A stretch of 5,335 bases of DNA, taken from the NCBI GenBank assembly GCA_036560705.1, contig DATBQR010000068.1, forward strand, positions 1 to 5,335, written 5' to 3'. This document shows, in pieces, positions 1 to 5,335 of this stretch. A model generated the notes under the pieces. It did not search any database. It was not told where the DNA came from and saw only the letters and a program-made list of their open reading frames with translations. How positions within the stretch are numbered: position 1 is the first letter of the stretch; each line of letters starts with the position of its first letter. Position numbers and translations under genes: made by a program. This stretch comes from RBG-16-66-20 sp036560705 (GTDB taxonomy: Bacteria > Pseudomonadota > Gammaproteobacteria > Burkholderiales > SG8-39).

Positions 1-534
1 TTTCCGGACCCGCAGCTGACCGCCCGTTATCGCGGGCAGCTGGCCGAGCGGGCGCCAGGCAAGCGCTGGCTGGCGCTTCATCTGAGTTCGCGCGTGGCGA
101 CCGGGCGATGGCCCGCGGAAAAATTCGTCCGGCTGATCGAACTGCTGTCGGCCTTGCCGCAGCTCGGATTTGCGCTGTTCTGGTCGCCTGGTGACGCCGA
201 CAATCCCACGCACCCCGGCGACGATGAAAAAGCCATGGAAATTCTGCGGGGCGGTTCCAGGCATTGCGTCGTCGCTTTGCGAACGGCCCGTCTTGAAGAA
301 TTGATCGCGGGTCTGGCCGCGTGTGATGCATTTGTGGGCGGCGACGGCGGAGCGATGCACGTCGCGGCTGCCCTCGGACTGCCGATCGTCGCGCTCTTCG
401 AGAACTCCGACGCCAAACGCAGGCATTGGTACCCATGGAGCCTGCCCCATTGCCTGCTGCAGCCGGATACGTTCGCTGTTGAAGACATTCCCGTCGATGC
501 GGTTTATGCGGCGGCCGTGAAGTTGCTGGTTTGA
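1..534 (+). CDS. Glycosyltransferase family 9 (heptosyltransferase-like), C-terminal part, 5' end outside window
   Basis: The reading frame is open from base 1 and ends at TGA 532-534, giving 177 visible residues. It is the C-terminal half of a GT9 protein, the family of cytoplasmic ADP-heptose:LPS heptosyltransferases such as WaaC, WaaF and WaaQ. The visible part looks like the second Rossmann-like, nucleotide-sugar-binding domain. A strand at residues 23-29 (WLALHLS) is followed by RWPAEKF at 36-42, the usual 'RWP..kF' stretch. The family signature is GGDGGAMHVAAALGLP at 113-128, with D115 and H120 in the donor-site loop, followed by a VALF strand. A start at GTG 94 is possible on paper but would cut through the domain, so the true start lies upstream. 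Acceptor and sugar cannot be told from this fragment; it may add heptose or another sugar to core or O-chain. By hand count this stretch is about 64% GC, lower than the next gene (about 73%). The family call is fairly sure and the specific function is unknown. Confidence 0.85.
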   Translation, partial: FPDPQLTARYRGQLAERAPGKRWLALHLSSRVATGRWPAEKFVRLIELLSALPQLGFALFWSPGDADNPTHPGDDEKAMEILRGGSRHCVVALRTARLEELIAGLAACDAFVGGDGGAMHVAAALGLPIVALFENSDAKRRHWYPWSLPHCLLQPDTFAVEDIPVDAVYAAAVKLLV

Positions 535-539
535 CCGCC

Positions 540-1400
540 ATGCGCATCGTCGTCACCGGCGCCTCCGGATTCATCGGGCAGGCGCTTCTTCCGGCGTTGC
601 GCTCGCGCGGCCACGAAGTGGTCGCCCTCGATCGCGCTGCCACCGGAGACCTCGCTGGATTCGCCGGCTGGCCGGAAGTCCTGCGGGGCGCCGGCGCGGT
701 GGTGCATCTGGCGGCGCTCGCCCATGCCCGGGGCGCGGAAGAAGGGCGCCTGCAAGCGGTGAACGTCGATGCGCCGCTCGCGCTCGGCAGGGCGGCGGCG
801 GCGGCCGGCGTGAAAATGCTGATGATGAGTTCGGTGAAGGTGTTGGGCGAGGAAACGCCGCGGCAGCCGTTTGACGAATCGAGCCCTCCCGCGCCGCAGG
901 ACGCGTACGCGCGGGCCAAGGCCGCCGCGGAAGCCGGCTTGCGCGCGGTGCCGGGCCTCGCGCTCACCGTGCTGCGGCCGCCGCTTGTCTACGGTCCGGG
1001 CGTGAAAGCGAATTTCCTCGCGCTGATGCGCGCCGTGGCGCGGGGCTGGCCGCTTCCGTTCGCGGACATCGACAACCGCCGCAGTCTCGTCTTCGCCGGC
1101 AATCTCGCCGACGCGGCGGTGCGCTGCCTGGAAGCGCGCGAGGCTTCGGGCAGGACCTACGGCGTGACCGATGGCGAGCCCCTGTCCACGCCGGCGCTGT
1201 GCCGCGCGCTGGGCGCCGCGCTCGGCCGGCCGGCGCGGCTGTTTTCCTGTCCGCCGGCGCTGCTCGAATTGGCGCCGGCCGCAAAAAAACTGACGCGCTC
1301 GCTGATGATCGACGATAGCGCGATCCGGCGCGAACTGGGTTGGACTCCGCCGTTCGGCGCCGCGGACGCCATGCGCCTCACGGTTGCGCGGATAAAATGA
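540..1400 (+). CDS. NAD(P)-dependent SDR epimerase/reductase, WbpK/WbpV-like (probable UDP-4-keto-6-deoxy-HexNAc 4-reductase)
   Basis: This is a 286-residue extended-type short-chain dehydrogenase, presumably cytoplasmic. The NAD(P)-binding motif GASGFIG is at residues 7-13, the catalytic serine region MMSSVKVLGE at 95-104, and the Tyr-xxx-Lys pair at Y123/K127. SSVKVLGE, YGPGVKANF (151-159) and the following PLPF...NRRSLVF...NL (171-189) resemble the WbpK/WbpV/WreQ-type group. That group reduces the 4-keto sugar made by a WbpM-type dehydratase to UDP-D-FucNAc or UDP-D-QuiNAc; a UDP-hexose 4-epimerase is the alternative. It appears somewhat shorter than the roughly 310-320 residues I recall for relatives, but all core motifs are present. 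ATG 540 is chosen because it puts MRIVVTG at the N terminus as usual. An in-frame TTG at 531, overlapping the previous stop, would add three residues. No good Shine-Dalgarno is seen for either. The gene overlaps the next by ATGA (1397-1400), suggesting translational coupling. Stereochemistry of the product cannot be read from sequence. Confidence 0.85.
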   Translation: MRIVVTGASGFIGQALLPALRSRGHEVVALDRAATGDLAGFAGWPEVLRGAGAVVHLAALAHARGAEEGRLQAVNVDAPLALGRAAAAAGVKMLMMSSVKVLGEETPRQPFDESSPPAPQDAYARAKAAAEAGLRAVPGLALTVLRPPLVYGPGVKANFLALMRAVARGWPLPFADIDNRRSLVFAGNLADAAVRCLEAREASGRTYGVTDGEPLSTPALCRALGAALGRPARLFSCPPALLELAPAAKKLTRSLMIDDSAIRRELGWTPPFGAADAMRLTVARIK

Positions 1401-2407
1401 ACCTCATGCGCTTTCTGCCCGCGATTGCGGCGTTCACGGTTTCGTTGGTCTGCCTGCGGCTGTTGCTCTCGCCGTCCGTCCGGCGGCTGATGCTCGATCA
1501 TCCGAATGCGCGCTCGCTGCACGCGCAGCCGGTGCCGCGCAGCGGCGGCCTGGCGATCGCCGCGGGCGTGGGCGCCGGCGTAGCGGCGGGCGCCGCCGTC
1601 CCTTTCGCCCTTGCCGTTGCGCTGGGGCTCGCGGGCGCCCTCGCCACGCTCTCCCTCGCCGACGATTTTCTCAACCTGCCGACGCTGCTGCGTCTCGCCG
1701 GGCATCTCGCCGCCGCCGCGGCGCTGCTCACGCTGGCGACCAGCATCGAGGCACCGGCGCTCTTCCTGGTGCTGCTGCTGGCGATCGCCTGGTACGCGAA
1801 CCTGTATAACTTCATGGACGGCTCGGACGGGCTTGCCGGCGGCATGGCGGTGTTCGGGTTCGGCGCCTATGCCTGGGCGGCGCACCAGTCCGGCCAGGCG
1901 GCGCTCGCCACGGCCGGCAGCAGCATCGCCTGCGCCTCGCTCGCTTTCCTGGCGGTGAACTTTCACCCGGCCCGGCTCTTCATGGGCGATGTCGGCTCGG
2001 TCCCGCTCGGGTTTCTCGCCGGCGCGCTCGGCGTGATCGGCTGGCGCGACGGCGCGTGGCCGCTGTGGTTCCCGCTGCTTGTGTTCGCGCCGTTCGTATG
2101 CGACGCCACGCTGACGCTCGTGAGACGCCTGCTGCGCGGCGAGCGGGTCTGGCAGGCGCACAAGGACCATTACTACCAGCGGCTGGTGCGAATGGGCTTC
2201 GGTCACCGCGGTGTCGCCTGGATCGAGTATGCCGCGATGGCGGGTTGCACGATGACGGCGTTGCTGGTGCGCGCGGCGCAACCCGGCGTGCAGGCCGCCG
2301 CGCTGTGCGCCGCTGCGCTCGTCATGATCGCGATCGCCGCGTGGATCGACCTGCGCTGGGCGCGATGGTCGCGCGCCGGTCGCGATTCGGCGGGCACCCC
2401 CGCGTGA
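1397..2407 (+). CDS. WecA/WbpL-type undecaprenyl-phosphate N-acetylhexosamine-1-phosphate transferase
   Basis: This 336-residue polytopic inner-membrane protein belongs to the MraY/WecA superfamily (Pfam glycosyltransferase 4 family, PF00953). It is expected to transfer a HexNAc-1-phosphate from a UDP-sugar to undecaprenyl phosphate, the first step of repeat-unit assembly. Visible motifs are: D34-x-PNARSLHAQPVPRSGG (34-51), the usual N-terminal loop; the aspartate pair D89-D90 (SLADDF); NLYNFMDGSDGLAGG (135-149) with N138, D141 and D144; NFHPARLFMGDVGS (188-201) with D198; and HKDHYYQRL (255-263), the C-terminal cytoplasmic loop. Hydrophobic stretches fill most of the remaining sequence. Length and motifs fit the family. 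ATG 1397 overlaps the previous stop by 4 bp and gives MNLMRFLP, which leads into the first membrane segment. A TTG 57 bp upstream is open but lies inside the preceding gene. Lying between a WbpK-like reductase and a WbpM-like dehydratase, it most resembles WbpL, whose donors are UDP-D-FucNAc or UDP-D-QuiNAc and sometimes UDP-GlcNAc. Donor choice is an inference from context. Confidence 0.9.
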   Translation: MNLMRFLPAIAAFTVSLVCLRLLLSPSVRRLMLDHPNARSLHAQPVPRSGGLAIAAGVGAGVAAGAAVPFALAVALGLAGALATLSLADDFLNLPTLLRLAGHLAAAAALLTLATSIEAPALFLVLLLAIAWYANLYNFMDGSDGLAGGMAVFGFGAYAWAAHQSGQAALATAGSSIACASLAFLAVNFHPARLFMGDVGSVPLGFLAGALGVIGWRDGAWPLWFPLLVFAPFVCDATLTLVRRLLRGERVWQAHKDHYYQRLVRMGFGHRGVAWIEYAAMAGCTMTALLVRAAQPGVQAAALCAAALVMIAIAAWIDLRWARWSRAGRDSAGTPA

Positions 2408-4242
2408 TATACCGGCACTACATGGTGCGCGCGGCGCTTGCCTTCGCGCACGATGTCGCGGCCTCCGTCGCCGCCTGGCTCGCCGCTTTCTGGTTGCGCT
2501 TCAACCTGGAGGTGCCGCCCGAATTCATGAGGACCGGGCTGCACACGCTGCCGTGGGTGGTGCTGGTGAACGCACTGCTGTTCTGGCGCCTGGGCCTGTA
2601 CCGGGGGCTGTGGCGCTATGCGAGCCTGCCGGATCTGCAGAAAATCCTCGCCGCGGTTTTCGTCGCGGCGCTCGCGGCGCCGGCGCTGTTCCTGTTCGCG
2701 GCGCCGGTGCCCGCCGTGCCGCGCTCGGTCTACCTGATCGCGCCCTTGCTGCTGATCGGCACGATGAGCGGCAGCCGCCTGCTCTACCGCGCCTGGAAGG
2801 AGCGGCGGCTGCTCGGCGTGATGCGCCATCCGGAGGCCAATCCGGTGGTGGTGCTTGGGGCGGGCGCTTCCGCATCCGCGCTGCTGCGCGACCTCGCCAG
2901 CAGCAGCCAGTGGCGCGTGGTGGCGCTGCTCGACGATGATGCGCGCAAGCAGGGCGGTGCGATATACGACGTGAAGGTGGCGGGCACGCTTGATCGCGCG
3001 GGCGAAATAGCCGAACGCCTGGGCGCGACGCAGGCGATCATCGCCATGCCCGGCGCCACGCACGGGGCGCGCAAGCGCGCCCTGGAGATTTGCCAGGCGG
3101 CCGGTCTGCGCGTCATGACGGTGCCCGCCTATGCCGACATCGTCTCGGGCAAGGTCAGCGTTTCGCAGCTGCGCGAGGTGGAGCTGGACGACCTGCTCGG
3201 CCGCGACCCGGTGCAGCTGGACGATGCGCTGATGAGCGGGTTTCTCATGGGCAGGACGGTGCTGGTCACGGGCGCCGGGGGTTCGATCGGCTCGGAGCTG
3301 TGCCGGCAGATTGCGCGCTTCGCGCCTGGGCGGCTGGTGCTGGTCGAGCACTCGGAGTACGCCCTATATTCGATCGCGCAGGAATTCCGCGACCGGCATC
3401 CGGAAATTCCGGTCGCCGCCGTGATCGGCGACGCGAAGAACGAGGCGCGCGTGGGGGAAATATTCGCCCGGCATGCGCCCGAGGTGGTGTTCCATGCCGC
3501 GGCCTACAAGCACGTGCCGCTGATGGAGACGGACAACGCTTTCCAGGCGCTGGCGAACAACGGGCTCGCCACGATCGTGACCGCGCGCGCGGCCCAGGCC
3601 GCGGGCGTGAAGGCCTATGTGCTGATTTCCACCGACAAGGCGGTGAATCCGACCAACGTGATGGGCGCCACCAAGCGGCTCGCCGAGCTGCTGTGCCAGG
3701 CGCTGCAGCCGCGCGCCGCCACCCAGTTCGTGATGGTGCGCTTCGGCAACGTGCTGGGGTCGACGGGCAGCGTGATTCCGCGCTTTCGCGAACAGATCGC
3801 GCGCGGCGGCCCGCTGACCGTCACGCATCCCGACATCGAGCGCTACTTCATGTCGATCCCCGAGGCGGCGCAGCTGGTGCTGCAGGCGGCGCTGATGGGC
3901 AGGGGCGGCGAGATCTTCGTGCTCGACATGGGGGCGCCGGTGAAAATCGCCGAACTTGCGCGCCAGATGATCCGCCTTTCCGGTTTCACCGAGCAGGACA
4001 TTGGCATCGTCTTCTCCGGGCTGCGCCCCGGCGAGAAGCTGTTCGAGGAAGTGCTGTTCGAAGGCGAAGCCACGCTGCCGACGCCGCATCCCAAGCTGCG
4101 CATCGCGCGCGCGCGCGCGGCGGACAACGCGGGCCTGCCCGAGGAAGTCCTGGCGTGGCTGGCGGCTTCTCCCGGCGCGGCGCCGGAGCAGGTGCGTGCG
4201 CAGCTCAAGGCGTGGATCCCCGAGTACGCGCCGGCGCGATGA
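2404..4242 (+). CDS. wbpM: WbpM-type membrane UDP-GlcNAc 4,6-dehydratase (FlaA1/CapD/PglF family)
   Basis: This 612-residue inner-membrane protein has the layout of the large sugar-nucleotide dehydratases. Hydrophobic segments lie at roughly 11-32, 46-64, 81-103 and 106-122. They are followed by a Rossmann-like domain starting VVVLGAGASAS (148-158; CoA_binding_3 type) and then the catalytic SDR domain (Polysacc_synt_2 type). The second NAD-binding motif is GAGGSIG (290-296), then HAAAYKHVPLME (364-375) and ISTDKAVNPTNVMGATKR (408-425). The triad reads S409, M420, K424, with Met in place of the usual Tyr, as described for WbpM and its large relatives. RFGNVLGS (446-453) and GLRPGEKLFEE (539-549) are also typical. 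It should convert UDP-GlcNAc to the UDP-4-keto-6-deoxy sugar on the cytoplasmic side. It appears a little shorter than P. aeruginosa WbpM (about 665 residues as I recall). GTG 2404 is preferred because its GTGA overlaps the previous stop; ATG 2422 would give 606 residues. Neither has a strong Shine-Dalgarno. The same frame is open back to 2056 inside the previous gene, which is not coding here. Confidence 0.92.
   Translation: MIYRHYMVRAALAFAHDVAASVAAWLAAFWLRFNLEVPPEFMRTGLHTLPWVVLVNALLFWRLGLYRGLWRYASLPDLQKILAAVFVAALAAPALFLFAAPVPAVPRSVYLIAPLLLIGTMSGSRLLYRAWKERRLLGVMRHPEANPVVVLGAGASASALLRDLASSSQWRVVALLDDDARKQGGAIYDVKVAGTLDRAGEIAERLGATQAIIAMPGATHGARKRALEICQAAGLRVMTVPAYADIVSGKVSVSQLREVELDDLLGRDPVQLDDALMSGFLMGRTVLVTGAGGSIGSELCRQIARFAPGRLVLVEHSEYALYSIAQEFRDRHPEIPVAAVIGDAKNEARVGEIFARHAPEVVFHAAAYKHVPLMETDNAFQALANNGLATIVTARAAQAAGVKAYVLISTDKAVNPTNVMGATKRLAELLCQALQPRAATQFVMVRFGNVLGSTGSVIPRFREQIARGGPLTVTHPDIERYFMSIPEAAQLVLQAALMGRGGEIFVLDMGAPVKIAELARQMIRLSGFTEQDIGIVFSGLRPGEKLFEEVLFEGEATLPTPHPKLRIARARAADNAGLPEEVLAWLAASPGAAPEQVRAQLKAWIPEYAPAR
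4104..4119. repeat. (CG)8 dinucleotide tract inside the wbpM-like gene
   Basis: Sixteen bases of uninterrupted alternating C and G lie in the coding sequence, reading Ala-Arg alternation around residues 568-572 of the dehydratase. Such tracts can slip during replication by 2 bp, and alternating CG can adopt Z-DNA. A 2-bp change here would alter only about the last 40 residues, after the GLRPGEK motif. Given the GC-rich Ala/Arg codon usage it may be chance. Confidence 0.6.
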
Positions 4243-4248
4243 GATAAT
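4240..4248 (+). promoter_or_regulatory. Candidate extended -10 promoter element before rmlB
   Basis: TGA followed directly by GATAAT (hexamer 4243-4248) matches the extended -10 form TGn plus TATAAT, with 5 of 6 hexamer bases. It is an AT-rich island in very GC-rich DNA. If used, the hexamer occupies -12 to -7, so transcription would start at 4255, the A of the rmlB ATG. No TTGACA-like -35 is seen: positions 4220-4225 read CCGAGT. TGA 4240-4242 is also the stop codon of the upstream gene. This is suggestive only. Confidence 0.3.
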
Positions 4249-4254
4249 TGGCGC

Positions 4255-5256
4255 ATGCTCCTGGTCACGGGCGGCGCGGGCTTCATCGGCGCCAATTTTG
4301 TCCTGTCGGCGATCGCCGCTACCGGCGAATCGATCGTCAATCTCGACAAGCTCACCTACGCCGGCAACCTGCAGAACCTGCAGCCGGTCGCGGGCGACAA
4401 GCGCCACGAATTCATCAAGGGCGACATCGGCGACCGGGCGCTGCTGCGCGGGCTGCTCGCCGCGCACCGGCCGCGCGCGATCGTGCATTTCGCCGCCGAG
4501 AGCCATGTCGACCGTTCCATCGACGCGCCCGGCGAGTTCATCCAGACCAACATCGTCGGCACGTTCAGCCTGCTGGAAGAGGCGCGCGCCTACTGGGGCG
4601 CGCTGCCCGCCGGCGACCGGGAGCGTTTCCGTTTCCTGCATGTCTCGACCGACGAGGTGTACGGCTCGCTCGGGCCCGCCGATCCCGCGTTCAGGGAAAC
4701 CAACGCCTACGCGCCGAACAGCCCGTATGCCGCCTCGAAGGCCGCGTCCGACCACCTGGTGCGCGCCTACCACCACACTTACGGCCTGCCGGTGCTGACC
4801 ACCAACTGCTCCAACAACTACGGGCCGCGCCAGTATCCGGAGAAGCTGATCCCGCTGATGATCGCCAACGCGCTGGCGGAAAAACCATTGCCGGTCTACG
4901 GCGACGGCCTCAACGTGCGCGACTGGCTCTATGTGGCGGACCATTGCGATGCGATCCGCGTGGTGCTGGAGAAAGGCCGGGCGGGAGAGACCTACAATAT
5001 CGGCGGTGCGAGCGAGAAGACCAACCTCGAAGTGGTAAACACGCTGTGCGCGCTGCTCGATGAGGCGCGGCCGCGCAAGAGCGGGCGGCACGCGGACCTG
5101 ATCGCGCAAGTGAAGGACCGGCCGGGCCACGACCGCCGCTACGCGATGGACGCCGGCAAGATCGGGCACGAGCTCGGCTGGCGGCCGAAAGAGAGTTTCG
5201 AGTCGGGCATCCGCAAGACGATCGACTGGTATCTCGGCAGGGGAGAAAAAGGATGA
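4255..5256 (+). CDS. rmlB: dTDP-glucose 4,6-dehydratase RmlB
   Basis: This 333-residue cytoplasmic extended SDR should convert dTDP-D-glucose to dTDP-4-keto-6-deoxy-D-glucose using tightly bound NAD. That is the second step toward dTDP-L-rhamnose and several other deoxysugars. Family landmarks run in order: GGAGFIG (6-12); NLDKLTYAGNLQNL (29-42); FAAESHVDRSID (79-90), where the HVDRSI stretch is highly typical; STDEVYG (131-137) with the catalytic T132-D133-E134; Y158-xxx-K162 (SPYAASKAASDHLV); NCSNNYGPRQYPEKLIP (184-200); YGDGLNVRDWLYV (215-227); and DRPGHDRRYAMD (288-299). Length is a little below the usual 340-360 but complete. ATG 4255 is the only sensible start: the frame has TGA at 4240 and no start codon between. 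The N terminus is very short before the nucleotide-binding strand (MLLVTGG). No clear Shine-Dalgarno precedes it. The gene sits 12 bp after the wbpM-like stop in the same frame and overlaps rmlA by ATGA. Recognition is confident. Confidence 0.97.
   Translation: MLLVTGGAGFIGANFVLSAIAATGESIVNLDKLTYAGNLQNLQPVAGDKRHEFIKGDIGDRALLRGLLAAHRPRAIVHFAAESHVDRSIDAPGEFIQTNIVGTFSLLEEARAYWGALPAGDRERFRFLHVSTDEVYGSLGPADPAFRETNAYAPNSPYAASKAASDHLVRAYHHTYGLPVLTTNCSNNYGPRQYPEKLIPLMIANALAEKPLPVYGDGLNVRDWLYVADHCDAIRVVLEKGRAGETYNIGGASEKTNLEVVNTLCALLDEARPRKSGRHADLIAQVKDRPGHDRRYAMDAGKIGHELGWRPKESFESGIRKTIDWYLGRGEKG
5239..5245 (+). promoter_or_regulatory. Ribosome binding site for rmlA
   Basis: AGGGGAG ends 7 bases before ATG 5253, a good match and spacing for a Shine-Dalgarno. 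It lies within the last codons of rmlB. It is the clearest ribosome binding site in the window; the other starts have only weak or no matches. Confidence 0.75.
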
Positions 5257-5335
5257 AGGGAATAATCCTCGCGGGCGGCTCGGGAACGCGGCTCTACCCG
5301 GCGACGCTCGCCGTCTCCAAGCAGCTGCTGCCCGT
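5253..5335 (+). CDS. rmlA: Glucose-1-phosphate thymidylyltransferase RmlA, N-terminal fragment (3' end outside window)
   Basis: Only 27 complete codons and two further bases are present, but they carry the unmistakable N terminus of the family: MKGIILAGGSGTRLYP (1-16) followed by SKQLLP (22-27). The LAGGSGTRL loop binds the nucleotide, and the Lys of SKQLLP belongs to the conserved nucleotidyltransferase signature. RmlA joins dTTP and glucose-1-phosphate to give dTDP-glucose, the substrate for RmlB encoded just upstream. The start ATG overlaps the rmlB stop (ATGA, 5253-5256) and is preceded by a good Shine-Dalgarno, so the two are very likely co-translated from one message. The order rmlB-rmlA, with no rmlD between, leaves rmlC and rmlD to be expected downstream, as in the rmlBACD order known from other proteobacteria. 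Confidence 0.95.
   Translation, partial: MKGIILAGGSGTRLYPATLAVSKQLLP

Noticed and set aside
1391..1396. GATAAA just before ATG 1397 as a -10 promoter
   Set aside because: The predicted start would fall inside the gene at about 1403, there is no -35 match, and the position is inside the end of the preceding coding sequence.
2056..2403. Upstream extension of the dehydratase frame to 2056
   Set aside because: It overlaps the C-terminal third of the sugar-phosphate transferase, including its conserved HKDHYYQRL loop. The extra residues are Arg/Ala-rich and unlike any WbpM N terminus.
2405..2413. TGA-TATACC as an extended -10 element before the dehydratase
   Set aside because: The hexamer lacks the important final T, there is no -35, and the stretch is explained by the overlapping stop and start codons.
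2203..3351. Minus-strand open frame of 382 codons, and a similar one at 1157-2281
   Set aside because: Both are low-complexity Arg/Ala/Gln/His-rich shadows of the + strand membrane transferase and dehydratase genes, with no domain or start signal.
3090..4247. Second + strand open frame of 385 codons inside the wbpM-like gene (and 4001-4798, 4248-5063)
   Set aside because: These are alternate frames of motif-confirmed genes. The translations are Arg/Gly/Ala-rich without known motifs.
4243..4254. Possible terminator or hairpin between the wbpM-like gene and rmlB
   Set aside because: The gap is only 12 bp with no inverted repeat or T-run visible.
3364..5169. Very long open frame on the minus strand (601 codons), opposite the wbpM-like gene and rmlB
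   Set aside because: It lies antisense to two clearly recognisable enzymes. The translation is rich in Arg, His, Gln and Gly with no recognisable motif, as expected from GC-rich codon bias leaving the complementary frame open.

Overview
This 5.3 kb window is a piece of a surface-polysaccharide locus (most likely LPS O-antigen, possibly capsule or exopolysaccharide) from a GC-rich Gram-negative bacterium. Every gene is on the + strand, and there is almost no intergenic DNA. High GC, strong G/C third-position bias, a heptosyltransferase-family gene and a WbpL/WbpM-type pair suggest a proteobacterium, plausibly beta or gamma. The sequence does not allow a genus call.

Layout: (1) 1-534, the 3' part of a glycosyltransferase family 9 (heptosyltransferase-like) gene cut by the left edge. 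(2) 540-1400, a short-chain dehydrogenase/epimerase of the kind that finishes UDP-N-acetyl-6-deoxyhexosamine sugars. (3) 1397-2407, a WecA/WbpL-type polyprenyl-phosphate sugar-phosphate transferase. (4) 2404-4242, a WbpM-type membrane UDP-GlcNAc 4,6-dehydratase. (5) 4255-5256, rmlB, dTDP-glucose 4,6-dehydratase. (6) 5253-5335, the first 27 codons of rmlA, cut by the right edge. Genes 2-3, 3-4 and 5-6 overlap by 4 bp. The only real breaks are 5 bp (535-539) and 12 bp (4243-4254). No stretch over 300 bp lacks a gene, and no tRNA, rRNA, CRISPR or mobile element was seen.

How the genes fit together: the WbpM-like enzyme would convert UDP-GlcNAc to a UDP-4-keto-6-deoxy sugar. The SDR at 540 would reduce the 4-keto group to give UDP-D-QuiNAc or UDP-D-FucNAc. 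The WbpL-like transferase would then load that sugar phosphate onto undecaprenyl phosphate to start a repeat unit. This matches the known wbpK/V-wbpL-wbpM arrangement of Pseudomonas aeruginosa O-antigen loci. rmlB and rmlA belong to dTDP-sugar synthesis, usually dTDP-L-rhamnose, and would supply another sugar.

I found no clearly undescribed system; this is a recognisable O-unit initiation plus rhamnose module. The points most worth a second look are a possible extended -10 promoter that would make rmlB a leaderless message, a base-composition step between the first two genes, and two short slippage-prone tracts inside coding sequence.
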